A stretch of DNA of 64,000 bases from Isochrysis galbana. Taxonomy: Eukaryota > Haptophyta > Isochrysidales > Isochrysidaceae. The stretch spans positions 2,277,915-2,341,914 of the forward strand of contig CM030940.1 in the NCBI GenBank assembly GCA_018136815.1, read 5' to 3'. Both the position numbers and the translations under genes were made by a program. The notes under the pieces are model-generated. The model made no database searches, was not told the origin of the DNA, and saw only the letters and a program-made list of their open reading frames with translations. This document shows, piece by piece, positions 21,512 through 33,124 of this stretch; the stretch's first letter is position 1; the number at the start of each line of letters is the position of its first letter.

Positions 21512-24080
21512 TGCTGCTTCCGCCGCCGCCGCTTCCGCCGCCGCCGCCGCCGCCCCGAGCTCAGCCGTCTTGCCTCCCAAGCGCAAGCGGAAGGAGTTGA
21601 GTGGCGGCAGCGCCGCTGCTGCCGCGACTGGCGGCGGCAAAAAGGGCAAGCATGAGGCCAACGTCGTGAATGAGGTTGCGGCCGAGGTCGAGCAGCAGCA
21701 GAAGCAGCAACAGGTCATGCAAGAAGTGGATATGCTTGAGGCAGGCTTTGCCGTATCTGTCCACTATCCATCTCAGCGACGGTCGTCCTCAGAGCACTCG
21801 GGTGAGTGGCGTCCGGGCACAGTGCTCCGTGCTTACACCTCGCCAACAACGCTCGAGCCCGTCTACGACATCATGCTTCACAGTGGCGTGGAGGAGAAGG
21901 GGATGGCGCACGAGCGATGTCGGATGGTGTGCAACGTCTGCCTCACAGACAAGCGCGCCTTCAAGCCGCCGCCGATGTTCTGTGAGAAGTGTTTTCAGGC
22001 GATCCACACCCGGTGGTCCTACTGGGAGGAGTCGGGCGACGAGGGAGGAGTCAAACTGTGCAAGCGCTGCTTTTCTGACCTCAAGTCAAACGCCAACGCC
22101 GACCGCGTCCTTTCCGACATTGCCCACCGTGCGGTGAAGCTGGAGAATTTCCAGGAGAAGAAAGAGAAGGACCGCCCAGAGTACGTCGACAACTGGGTGC
22201 AGTGCGATGAGTGCCATAGCTGGCAGCATTGGACGTGCGCCATGTACAAGGGGGAGGACACGCCTGAGGACTGTCTCTTCTTCTGCCGCAGCTGTCGCAA
22301 GAACCGCCACAAAGAGCTGCCAAAAGAGCTCAGAGTGGCGCCTTCGCAGGACCTCGCCGAGACGGTGCTCTCCAAGAAACTACAGGAGGGCCTAAAGGAC
22401 GATCTCCAAAACGCCGGAATCATATGCGCGCCGGTTACCATTCGCGTGGTCTCCAATATCGACTCATTGGCCAAGATTGCGCCGCCACCGCCGCTTCCAG
22501 GCACCGCTGCTGCGCAACAGGCCGCGCAGCACAAGGGCAAGCTCCAGCTTCAAAACGGCAAGGTTGGCGCCGTCGAGTTCCCGTACCGCTCGAAGTGCAT
22601 TCTTGCATTCCAGCGCATGGGCAAGGGCGATGAGATGGGCCAGGGCCCGGAGGTCTGCTTCTTTGCGATGTACGTCCAGGAGTACGGTTCCGACTGTCCG
22701 GAGCCCAACACGAACCGTGTCTACATCTCGTACCTGGACTCGGTGCGCTACTTCACCTCGTCGCCTGAGGGCCACCGGACGACCGTCTACCACTCAATCC
22801 TCATCAACTATCTCGACTATGCCCGCGAGCTCGGCTTCGAGCACGGCCACATCTGGGTGTCGCCGCCCAAGCAGGGCGACGACTACATCTTCTACGCGCA
22901 CCCCGAGGCGATGCTCCAGAAGCGAATGGGCTTGCTGAAGCTCAAGGAGTGGTACGAGAAGATGCTCGTGACTGCACGCGACCGCAAGGTGATCCTCGAC
23001 TTCCAGGACATGCTGGATGCGTACAAGGACATTGAGTCGGCATCCGACATCCCCGTCTTCTCTGGGGACCATTGGGCTGCATCGATCGCACTGAAGATCC
23101 AGGAACTCAAGAACAAAGAGAAGGAACTTGCTAGGAAGAAAGGGGGTGGCAGCAAGGGAAAGGGCGGCGTGCACGCCGAGATCAAGCAGGAAGAGGCGCT
23201 CCTAAACCAGATTCAAGAGGAGATGCGCTCGATGCGCAACCATTTCATCGTTGTACGGCTAGGAGAGCAGCGCGTCAAGGGCCAGCGCAACAAGGTTGTG
23301 GATCCGGTACCCATCATCAGCAACGAGTTTGTTGACCAGCGCTCGTCCTTCCTGGAGAAGTGTCAGATGTACCACTGGCAATTCGACGAGGTGCATGCGC
23401 CCGCCCTCGCCTCAAGGAAGGCCGCGCCTTGGTGCTGGCACCCCCACAGCCGCTGTGTGCTGCGCCGCTACTGTAATACATCCGACCAACGCCCACGCAC
23501 ATCCCACCTTTCCCCGCAGGAAGTGAACGCCTCGCATTCCACGCTTATGCTGCTCTACTACTTGCACGGGATGCACAAAACCGCTGCAGCTGCGCGGCGG
23601 GCGAGTGCTGCTGCCGACCTCGCAGCTCGTGGCGTTGTCGGAGGTGGCGCATGCGGCAGCGACCAAAACCGGAACCGTTCTTCGAAGATAGAGATGGCCA
23701 TGCAAGACTGGACCCAGCTGCTGAAGCATGCCAACGAGGCTGCCGCCTCCGAAACGTGGGAGCTACCGTCCGAGGAGCTTTTCTTGAGAATACTCGCGCA
23801 GATCAACAAATCGAAGCGAGACATTTTGCAAGAGAAGTATAATCAATGCCGCGACCCGTCGGCGTCGGCCGCCACACGCTCCGTCTTCATTCGTGTGCTC
23901 AAAAGAATCGCTGAGTCGTTCATGTCGTGCCTCCACAACATGCAGGCGAATCGACAGTTGGCGTCCTCATCAGGAGTCGCCGCCGCTGCGAGCTTGCCCG
24001 AATTCACCTCGGCTGCTCCCTATGCTGGCTCGTCGCAAGCCGCGGCGAAAGCCAAAGGCGCTTCCGGGACCGCGAAATGA
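19508..24080 (+). CDS. CBP/p300-type histone acetyltransferase with N-terminal RST-like domain
   Basis: Exons 19508-19558, 19911-20003, 20211-23390 and 23520-24080 join in phase to about 1294 aa. Residues 1-70 (SLPDLIKAIRGQIPNDK, LLEDLVQKLQKRQV, FLHKVRDIAGED) resemble an RST domain (RCD1-SRO-TAF4). Two TAZ-like Cys/His zinc regions follow at about 205-285 and 350-430. A poly-Ala run (about 470-500) and a basic PPKRKRK nuclear signal come next. Then a zinc module (CNVCLTDKR...CEKCF...CKRCF) and a PHD finger (WVQCDECHSWQHWTC...FFCRSC). The KAT11 acetyltransferase domain follows at about 840-1080, with FFAMYVQEYGSDCPEPN, RVYISYLDSV, LGFEHGHIW, PPKQGDDYIFYAHP. No bromodomain or KIX is seen, as in plant HAC proteins. 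It should acetylate histones as a transcriptional coactivator in the nucleus. ZZ and C-terminal TAZ2 are not seen. Confidence 0.88.
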
Positions 24081-25835
24081 CTCATAGCTAGAGATTGGTT
24101 GTACACGAGAAGGTCTTCTGCGCACACATGAGGTGGCACTATGCTCCTCGCATGCCCAAGTGGTTCATCGTTGCCTAGAGATAGCCAACAAGCTCCGCAT
24201 CTTGCGCGTGCGGGCAGTCCTTGTTGTCGAAACACCTTTCGAGTGCGCCTGCTGGCCCCTGCGAGGTTTGTAGAGCTTTCACTCTTACCGTTGGCCCTAC
24301 TCACCACGGCGCAACTCCCGCGACCTTAGCTCTTTTTCCTCGGCTCACTCAGCACACCACAAGCGGCTGAATCCCCCCTTTCCCCCTTTTCGCTTACCTA
24401 CTCATCTATGGCTTTATCGATATTAATCCGCCCACGGAAAGTACCTTCACGCCCACTTCTTTGCTCCTCCCTCACATGCGTGTCGCGACTCATTGCTTGA
24501 GTGCATGTGCGTCCGTGCCGTCCGTCTATCTTTTGTGTTTGTGCGCGCGCTTGGCGTGGATTCGTGGAGTATCAATCTTCTATCGTAAGTCGCGTGCAAG
24601 GGTCAAGGGTTTCCCCATGGGCGAACCAAGTATAAACTTAGTTGAACACACACACACACACAGGCTCTACAAGCACACGGCACACATCGGAGGGCAAGCA
24701 CTGCCGCCACGCCCTCCCAGTAGCTGCCCGGAACTGCCACTTGCTTGCCGATGACAGCGCCGCGGTTGCGGATCTCAGGCAAGAATTGGGCTGTGATGCG
24801 CACGTTGCGCATGGCGCCGCGCCCACGGCCGCAACCTCGAGGCATGTCTGGAGATCGGAGGTGGCTGGGCCGCAATGAGTCGGGCGTCGGGGAGGGGGGG
24901 GGTGGGTTGCAAAAATCGGAAACGACGGCCAATACAAAAATAGAACGTAAGTACAACATACAACATCGCATATAAGTATCTAGTAGTGCATTAGATTACT
25001 CGAAAACGACATTACTGATGCTATAGGAGGTCTGAGAGAGTGATTACTCGGGTCAAAGGGTCACCATATGCCGCAATACTTGCATTTCTTGGTAATCAGA
25101 AGTAATCTCAGTATTGTGTATTGTAGGTGAGCCTTGTAGTAGGTGCCACTAGGGTTTTACCCCAATGTGCTGGTGATGGGGAGTTTTAACAGGAGCCGGC
25201 GGGGGGTCCGGGGGGGGGGGGGATAATCAGGTACCTAGTTTTGTGCCTTGAGTGTTCTGGTTCAGTACATGTGCATCGTGGCCGGACGTGTGCTATTGCT
25301 GCTAGTGCAAGGCTAGTAGCTGCGGTGGCCGGGCGAGTGGGGAGTGGCAGCGGCCTCATGCGCTCATTGTTATTATTACTTGCTATTGTCGGCTTTGTCT
25401 TTGTAATTTTGTGTTATTTTTTGCATTTTAATTTGAGGTCCGATTGGAGGTCGGCGCGTGGCCGAGTTGTAGACCCGTGCTTGGTTCGAGGGGCCTCTGA
25501 TGCTCACGCCAGCAAGCGCAGGACGAAGGACGGGCACCCGCACTGAACCCGCTTGCGTATCGCATTCGCTCAAAGATGCGCGATATTCCACACAAGGTCT
25601 GCGTTTCGGAGACTATGCATCATGGTCGCAGCAAAACAAGCACAGCAGATGATTCTGGAGCCATTTCAACAGTGGGCGCAGGAACTAGGGAGCCGAACGC
25701 AGCCAAAATGCCAACACGGGTGGCGCACATCCTTGGTGCGCACCGGAGCTCACCATCAAACTCCCACCAAGAAATGAGAATTCAAGTTGCACTTGCATGC
25801 GTGATGGCTGCACGAAGCCACACCTCAACCTTCAT
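24081..25835. other. Intergenic with a (CA)n repeat and a family A 5'-end fragment
   Basis: A CA microsatellite sits at about 24645-24661. Directly before it, 24613-24644 is a solitary family A 5' end (CCATGGGCGAACC to ACTTAGTTG). A poly-G run is near 25210-25222. A minus frame at 24870-24700 (MPRGCGRGRGAMRNVRITAQ) may be a gene start but is not recognised. Confidence 0.5.
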
Positions 25836-26660
25836 TCAAGTAGTCTTGGGTTTCGGCTTTCGAGCGCCATCCATATCATCAGAGATGGACGCCCTATCGG
25901 AGACGCACCTCTTCCTCTTCAACAACTGCGAGCTAGACCGCGGCTCCTCGATGAGTGCTGCCTTCATCCGTTCGTGGAGCTGTGCACATCCATCGAGCAC
26001 GCACCTCAGTCCATCGCTCATGGCGTCGAACGTGACCCGTCCCTCTTCCAAACAGAGAGTGACCTGTGAGAGCTCGGGCATGGTAGCAGCGCTCACAATG
26101 CCAGCTGCTTCCCGCTCTTCGGTGGCAGACGGGTCTATCAGCACGCGTGCGTCGGCTCCGAGCGCGCATGAGCAGCTGGCCACTAGTCCATAAAGTTCAA
26201 TCCCCGCATGAGCCAGTGCGAGCGACGCGCAGCACACAGCCGCGCCCAATATGCCGCCCGCATCCTGCAGCACCATCACGTTGACGCAGATTATCGACTT
26301 TGGGTACTGGTCTAACCTCACTGAGGGGCTGAGCGCGGTGACAAGGAGCGCAGAGAGCGCGAAGCCGTCAGCTGGAGTCTCCTCGGTTGTGCAGAATGCG
26401 CTGAACCCCACCGTGCATTCGAGTCGCCCGTGAGAGAGGAAAGTGCTCCCCTCAGCCTGCTGCGGCCCTGACACCGTCGTCAGCACTTTGCTCTCTCCCA
26501 GCTCGAGATAAGCTGAGCCGCTAGCCTTGGCGATCGCGCCCGTGCGCAGGACTAGTTGTCTGAACTCGCCCTCCCCCCGCTCGCGGCCCACAGTTTCGCC
26601 TGCGGCCGCACGAACCAGCCGGAGAGGGCGGAAGGCCTCGCGACGCTCGACGCTCGCCAT
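25836..26660 (-). CDS. Exosome complex RNase PH-like subunit, MTR3/EXOSC6 type
   Basis: Single frame of 274 aa from the ATG at 26660. RNase PH fold landmarks: a start RPLRLVRAAAG, then LRTGAIAKASGSAYLELGES and KVLTTVSGPQQAEG, FCTTEETPADGF, SVRLDQYPKSIICVNVMVL and a C-terminal domain with AHAGIELYGLVASCSCAL and LIDPSATEEREAAG. These match the MTR3 subfamily (GSAYLE...TKV...SGP; AGVEMYDLV; LDPT..EE). In eukaryotes this ring subunit is catalytically inactive and shapes the RNA channel of the exosome, which degrades or trims RNA in nucleus and cytosol. The C-terminus is basic (KRKRCVSD, RKPKPKTT), which may aid RNA binding or nuclear location. The GTG upstream at 26672 is an unlikely start. Confidence 0.82.
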   Translation of the reverse strand: MASVERREAFRPLRLVRAAAGETVGRERGEGEFRQLVLRTGAIAKASGSAYLELGESKVLTTVSGPQQAEGSTFLSHGRLECTVGFSAFCTTEETPADGFALSALLVTALSPSVRLDQYPKSIICVNVMVLQDAGGILGAAVCCASLALAHAGIELYGLVASCSCALGADARVLIDPSATEEREAAGIVSAATMPELSQVTLCLEEGRVTFDAMSDGLRCVLDGCAQLHERMKAALIEEPRSSSQLLKRKRCVSDRASISDDMDGARKPKPKTT

Positions 26661-26908
26661 CGGACGTGCCACGAGCGACAGGGTTCTACTTCCTATCGGC
26701 GAAAGGGGGCCAGTTTTCTTCGTTCCTGTGCGGTCCCTTAGAAGTTGGAAGGCCCGTTTCTTTAAGTAGTACTTAGGCCTTAGCTAGCAGTTAGGTTTCA
26801 GGTTTCTCCTCCCTCGTTTCTTTAACCATTCCGCTACCTCAGGTCTGGTTTATTTTTCATTGATACCCCCATATCTCGTATATAATGCCTGCACCCCCCC
26901 CCCAAAAA

Positions 26909-27066
26909 AAAGGGCTCGTTCATCTCGTCGGGCCCTTGGGCCATCTCGTTCATCTCGCGTCGGGCCATCAAGGCCATCTCGTTCATCTCGTCGTCGGGCC
27001 ATCAGGCCATCTCGTTACATCTCGTTCATCTCGTTACAATCCAAGCTGCGGCTTTGATTTCCACAA
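26909..27066 (+). repeat. Degenerate LTR 3' end related to the 61.4-63 kb element
   Basis: Shares the array of CTCGTTCATCTCGTCGGGCC-like units and the end GATTTCCACA with 61987-62137 and 62805-62955. The 5' half of that LTR is not recognisable here. LINE-like sequence starts immediately after. Confidence 0.6.
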
Positions 27067-27074
27067 TGATGACA

Positions 27075-27228
27075 CTAACGACTAACGACTTCCGCCCACT
27101 ACTTATTCGAAAGCAAAGACGACGACGAACTAGCACCAAGCCCCAAACTAACACGACTAGCAATGAAACTAGGAATAGAACACGTCATCAAACATGAAAA
27201 CAACAACCACGAAAACGACCAAGGATAA
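27075..27228 (+). pseudogene. LINE ORF2 C-terminal remnant
   Basis: A short frame (DDDELAPSPKLTRLAMKLGI, EHVIKHENNN, stop at 27226-27228) aligns with the C-terminus of the LINE ORF at 39667-40348 (PSEELVELATKLGIAHAVE). It is a much shorter, 5'-truncated copy. The following 27229-27800 has no recognised content. Confidence 0.5.
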
Positions 27229-28192
27229 ACCCCGGGCGCGGAAGGCGAAGCGCCCACAAAACATTAACACCCTTGGGGAAAGCCGCGTAAGGCTGGGCCC
27301 CCACACAGTGGCGCACTTAACTGCGCCGCCACCCAACCATGACACAAAAGGCCCGTCACACCAGCAGACGGACGTCAAACCACCCGCACCGGTTCGGTCT
27401 CACGCGAGGCAATGGGCGCTACCATGGCTGCGAGCTGCGAGGCACCCTGGGCTGGTCACCCATACATCTCACACGCCTTCTATCAGCCGCACGACGCACA
27501 TACTGGCCGCCAGAAACCATCCGTCTGTGATAGGCAAGGTGAGGTCCGGATGTGCAGACGTCAACAACAAAGACATAGATGCACAAACGGGCCTTTGCAG
27601 GGCGTTCAGGCGGTCGCTCCACGAGTAAAAGTGGCGCCTTATGACCTGTCTCGAACAGCCTGACGGCCATTCCCTCTCTCGCCGCGCCCCATTCAACCTC
27701 ATACCCTGCCGAGCGCCTCACGCAGCCCATCTGCAGCGGGCTTCCCCGCCCCCACCCTAGCTCGATGTGGCGGTACAAGGGTGGACCGTGCGCGGGCTCA
27801 GGCAGAGGCCCCATACCTTGGGCCCGGCCAGAGTTTCGCGCCCGACCCACCCAAATTTCGTTGCTAAATTTCGCTAGTATTGCTACAACTTTCGGGACGG
27901 CTCGGCCCAAATTTCGCTCGAATTTCGCTCGAAATTTCTCAGCGCGCTTTGCGCGCATATTAGACAAGTAACCACACATACATACGTACATATACGTACG
28001 TACGTACGTATGTGCGTATGCGCGTATGCGCTAATGTCGATATTAATGCACTGAGCCTATTTAGATACGGTATAGCACACAATATGCTGTATTATGCTAT
28101 GAAACAAGGGGAAAGATTGTAAATAAAAGAGAATAAATGGAAGCTAAAGCCACGCAGTACATACGGAGAGAAAAGAGGGACCAGGCAGAGAC

Positions 28193-29091
28193 TAGGCCCA
28201 GGTCAGGATTTCGGAAATTTTTTTCAAAATTTGGGGGTGGGTTTACTCACAGATTTCGGGGCGAAATTTCGCAAAATTTGGGGGGCTCCTGCAGCGCCCT
28301 CGCAAAATTTGGGGGCTCCTGCAGCCCCCCCCCCCCCCGCCCCCCATCACTCCCATCACCCCATCTCCCATATCCATATCCTAACTTTAACTTAGGGGAA
28401 GGGGGGATCCTATACCTAGGGAGAAGGGCGGGGGGGGGGGGGGGGTAGTAAGTAGTAAGGGCGGGAGGCGGGAGAGAGAGGGGAGAGGGTAGGGTAGGCT
28501 AAGAGTGAAGGGCGGGAGAGGGGGGGTAAGAAAGGGCGGGAGAGGAGGGGTAGTAAAGGCGGGAGAGGGGGGGGGGGAGCCGCGGGGGCGCCGGAGAGAA
28601 GAGAGCGAGAGAGCGCGAGCGCGATCCGCAGACCGCAGACCGCAGACCATCATGTTTGGCGATGGACAAATGAGTGCCTTGGCCGATCAGATTCAATGTG
28701 GGTTGATGTTGCGGTATAATCACACCGGTGACCTTGAGTAAGGAGTGAGTAATATGTTAGTAGAGTACGTGTGTGATGTGTGTCATTGTGCAAGTACTTT
28801 AATAATTAACGTTGCGCGTTGCGCAAACGAGAGTCAATGAGTGTCAATCCTCGCTCTATCTAGGTGAAAAGTGAAAAGCCCATTCATGTAGCCAAATACA
28901 GATAGCAGCGGCGGCGGGGCTATATGCAATGTGCTATATAGTATAGGTAGCTAGGTCAGGCTAGCGCGCGAGCGCGGGAGCGCTCGCACCTCGCAAAATA
29001 TTTGCGAAATTTGGGGCAGTGAACGCGAAATCTGAGCGAAATATCCGAAGAAATTTGGGCGGGTTTCAAACGAAATTCTGACCTGGCCCTA
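28193..29091. mobile_element. Nested hAT-type non-autonomous element, 21-bp TIRs, 8-bp TSD
   Basis: TIRs beginning TAGGCCCAGGTCAGGATTTC at 28193-28213 pair with 29071-29091 (two mismatches). GCAGAGAC is duplicated at 28185-28192 and 29092-29099. The 899-bp element sits inside the 27818-29673 element and is therefore younger. It holds poly-C and poly-G runs and no transposase. Subterminal AAATTTCG-like motifs resemble those of its host element. Confidence 0.88.
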
Positions 29092-29107
29092 GCAGAGACA
29101 CACACAC

Positions 29108-29445
29108 TCAACCCACGATCCGCTTGTTATAGCGACTCATGAGGGACACTTGCAAATGATCGGAAAGCACACCGGATTGTTGTTCACCATACATTGCACG
29201 GAGCAACGAAAAGACACGTTCACACGATGCAGAGTTAGGGGAAATAGCGAAGACAACTCGTGCGGCCTCTGGCCTCTGCCGCACGCTGGAAAAAGCTTGC
29301 CGTTATCGCGCCACCACCCCAGCACGCCTTCGGTGAAGTCGTCGACGTCCGCCGTATTGATTGCGGCGTGGGCGGCCGCGGCTAGGTAGGCAGGAAGTTG
29401 TGCCTTCAGAAGGTTCGGGTCAATGCCCCCCTCATCATCAGACAT
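29108..29445 (-). pseudogene. hAT transposase C-terminus (dimerisation region), frameshifted
   Basis: From 29445 the minus strand encodes LLKAQLPAYLAAAA, then VLGWWRDNGKLFPACGR. After one frame change near 29275 it continues ISPNSASCERVFSLLRAMYG and ends with a TGA at 29108-29110. The W-W-x-x-N-x-x-x-F-P and S-A-S-x-E-R-x-F-S signatures are the classic hAT dimerisation motif. This confirms the assignment of the surrounding element. It is inactive: only the tail remains. Confidence 0.85.
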
Positions 29446-29718
29446 GGCAAGGGGAACGAGCAAAGCTAAGTCGTCAACGGATGCTTGAGTAGCATAGTAG
29501 GAGGCAAGGGGCACAGGGGGGCAGTGCCACGGGCGCCGGGGGCCGCGGGCGGGCGGGGGGGGGGGGGGGGGGCAAATTTCGCTTCGCGGAAGCCCATATT
29601 TCGGTCAAATTTCGGGGCGTCGTAAGTCCCCCAAATTTCGTAAAAAAATTCGCGAAACTCTGGCCGGGCCCAACCCATACCTGCTGGTCCCTCTACCAGA
29701 TGCACAGCGCATCCGAGC

Positions 29719-29902
29719 CCTACATGTGAAACACAGCCAAACTAAGAAATAAAACAGCAAAAACAGTATGTTTTTTGCCGTCGAAAAAAAACAGTGTAAA
29801 AACAAATGTGCGGGGTAGGGGGGCCGCCCGAAATAAAACAGCGAAAAACATATGTTTTGGGCCTCCGAAAAAAAAACACTGTTCCTGTGTTTCACATGTA
29901 GG
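29719..29902. mobile_element. 184-bp hAT-like MITE
   Basis: Perfect 18-bp TIRs CCTACATGTGAAACACAG (29719-29736) and its complement (29885-29902) are flanked by ATCCGAGC at 29711-29718 and 29903-29910. The interior contains two related A-rich units (AAATAAAACAGCRAAAA), suggesting an internal duplication. No coding capacity. Confidence 0.9.
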
Positions 29903-30339
29903 ATCCGAGCGCCCAGCACAGCCGCGAGCCGCCGCGCGCGCGAACCCCCCCTCCATCGGTGGCGGTGGCGGGGCCACCTTATCTACCCACACGGGCGTTT
30001 CTTCACATATCGCGTGCCCCCCGTTTCTTCCAGTCTACGCGACTTGCGTTCTTTCGAGGAGGCGCTTTGTTTTCTCTTTTCGAGACCCTGGAAAATAAGG
30101 ACCCCCGCGGACAAGAGAAGTCGCGTAGACCGGCCCTTACAACATCCATAAACCAACGCGAAGAACACGATATGTGCTGGCAAAGGGTTTTAAGCAGATT
30201 TTCTTGGTACGACGAGAAAAGGGCCGTAAATTTTACGCAAGAAAACTTGTCTTGTGGAGGGGGTTAGGGTATTTCTTACACCGTACCAGCGGGCGAATCA
30301 GTGAGAGAGAAGAGAGAGAGAAGAGAGAGAGAAGAGCGT

Positions 30340-30369
<30 letters not shown>

Positions 30370-30374
<5 letters not shown>

Positions 30375-31959
30375 GGAGGCGTCGCCCAGCGCTCGACAGC
30401 TTGTGCTCTCGGCGGTAAGGCAGAGCGGCTGGGCGTTGGAGGACGCGCCCGCATGCCTTCGGGACGACGTGGAGATTGTGCTCGAGGCTGTGCGCCAGAG
30501 CCCCGGCGCGCTCCAGTTCGCAGGCGCGACGGCCAAGAATTCACCGCTCGTCATTCTCGAAGCGGTGAGGCAGGACGGCTCCCTGCTGCGCTACGCGAGC
30601 GAGGCGCTGAAGGAGGACGCACAGATCGTGCTCGAGGCGGTGAGTCAGGACGGCGGTGCGCTGCAGCACGCGGGCCAGGCGCTCCGAGCGCAGAGAGAGA
30701 TCGTGCTCGAGGCAGTGAAGCAGAGCGCGAGCGCGTTGGAGTACACATGCATCACGATCTGCGACGATCCGTCCTTCTTGAACGAGGCGGTGATCCAGAT
30801 CGGCAAGATGGCGAAGAGTGAGTTGCGCCTGATGCATGAGGTCATCGTGCTCAGAGCAGTGGCCAGAGATGGCAAGATGCTGGAGCACGCAGGATGGGTG
30901 CTCCAGAATAATCCGCAGATCGTGCTCGAGGCAGTGAAGCAGAGCGGGGTTGCGCTCAAGTACGCGAGCGTGCAGTGCCAGGGAGACCGCACGATCGTGC
31001 TCGAAGCGGTGAGGCAGAAGGGGGATGCACTGAAGTATGCAAGCGAGAATTTCGGTAACGATGCAGGGATCATGTTCGAGGCAGTGAGGCACGACGGCCT
31101 GATGCTGCGCTTCGCGAGCGAGGCGATCCGGAACAATTCGGAGATCGTGCTGCAGGCAGTGAGACGGAGCGCAGGTGCGCTGGAGCACGCAGGCAGAACA
31201 CCTCAGAGCAATCGGGATATCGTGCTTGCGGCGGTGAGGCGTGACGGCAAGATGCTTAGATTCGCAAGTTATGCGCTCAAGAACGATGCATACATCGTGT
31301 CCGAGGCGGTGAGCAACAGCGCGGGCGCTCTGCAGTACGCAGGCGAGGCGCCCAAGAACGACCAGCAGATTGTGCTCCGGGTAGTGGAGCAGGATGGCAA
31401 TATGCTGCGCCACGCGGGCATGACACTCCGGGACGATTTGGAGATCGTGCTCCGCGCAGTGAAGCAGAACGGGTGTGCGCTGCATTATGCAGGCACGGCG
31501 TCCCAGAACGATTGGCAGGTTGTGCTCGCAGCAGTGAAGCAGGACGGCAGGATGCTGCGCTACGCGAGCGAGGCGTTCAAGAACGATTCGGAGATCGTGC
31601 TCGAGGCAGTGAGGCAGAACGGGGGTGCTCTGCAGCACGCGAGCGAGGCGCTTAAGAACGATTCGGAGATCGTGCTCGAAGCAGTGAAGCAAACCGGGGG
31701 TGCACTGATACACGCAAGCGATGCGCTCCTGGACCATCGGGAGATTGTGCTCGAGGCAGTAAGGAACGATGGCGAGATGTTATCCATTGCGGCCGAATCA
31801 CTCCGGGATGAGCCCGAGATAGTCCGGGCTGCCGTTGCGCAGTCTGGATATGCGCTTCGTCACGCCTCAAAACGGCTTCGGAGTGACCTGAGCATTGTGC
31901 AGGAGGCCATAAGGGAGAGCGATTATGCGCTGCGGTATGCACTCCTTTCACCGGGGTGA
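30370..31959 (+). CDS. DUF4116-type repeat protein, about 21 tandem 25-aa units
   Basis: A 529-aa protein starting at the ATG at 30370, just after a GA-rich leader. Apart from short ends it is a tandem array of about 21 units of 25 aa with consensus VLEAVRQDG-x-L-x-x-A-x-x-x-L-x-x-D-x-x-I, typical of DUF4116 repeats (helical solenoid, function unknown; known from algae, amoebae and some viruses and bacteria). Units tend to alternate between a GALxxA and a KMLRxA/MLRYA form, giving a 50-aa higher period. The sixth unit is 23 aa. No signal peptide, membrane segment or catalytic motif is seen. Units near 31560-31700 are most alike at DNA level, suggesting recent unit duplication. Role unknown, perhaps protein binding. 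Confidence 0.85.
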
Positions 31960-32149
31960 CCTCTCGATATCGGAGGAGGCAACGCAAGGGAAATGGCAGA
32001 GTTGGCGGAGCAGACACTATTGGGGCAGTGTTCGTGCCATACGGTGGGTTAGTTAGGGTTCATCGTTGGTTCAGGCTCTGCTTCTCTATTTGGATAGTCT
32101 AAAGTGTGGGGTCTGTAATTGTGGCGGCCAATTTGTGTCCACAGGTCTG

Positions 32150-32150
<1 letters not shown>
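31960..32150. other. Intergenic, nothing recognised
   Basis: Short 3' flank of the DUF4116 gene before the repeat copy begins. Confidence 0.4.
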
Positions 32151-32950
<800 letters not shown>

Positions 32951-33124
32951 GGACGCGATCTCGCTCCGAGATCGGCCTCGCGCCCTCCCACGCTGCCCCG
33001 CCGTGCCCTCGGTCCCTCGCCCCCCCCCCGCGGCAGGTTCTTTCCCTCGGCGTGCCGTCCGTCGCCTCCGGCCGTTATATTTTTCTCCCCCCCCCCAGGC
33101 CAACTCGCTGAATACCGTTTCCAG

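Larger units (their letters stand above)
27818..29673. mobile_element. hAT-type DNA transposon derivative, 23-bp TIRs, 8-bp TSD
   Basis: Terminal inverted repeats of 23 bp (TTGGGCCCGGCCAGAGTTTC plus GCG) at 27818-27840 and 29651-29673 match exactly. CCCATACC flanks both sides (27810-27817, 29674-29681). An 8-bp TSD with this TIR type indicates hAT. Inside lie a hAT transposase C-terminal remnant (29108-29445) and a second, nested element (28193-29091). The sub-terminal parts are rich in AAATTTCG. Most of the transposase is deleted. Confidence 0.88.

Noticed and set aside
24603-24971. Minus-strand ORF of 122 aa starting in the intergenic region
   Set aside because: Only the MPRGCGRGRG stretch looks protein-like; the rest includes a CA-repeat translation and a poly-G region.
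30541-31737. 398-codon open frame antisense to the DUF4116 gene
   Set aside because: It mirrors the 75-bp repeat period of the sense gene; openness follows from codon bias, and no independent motif is present.
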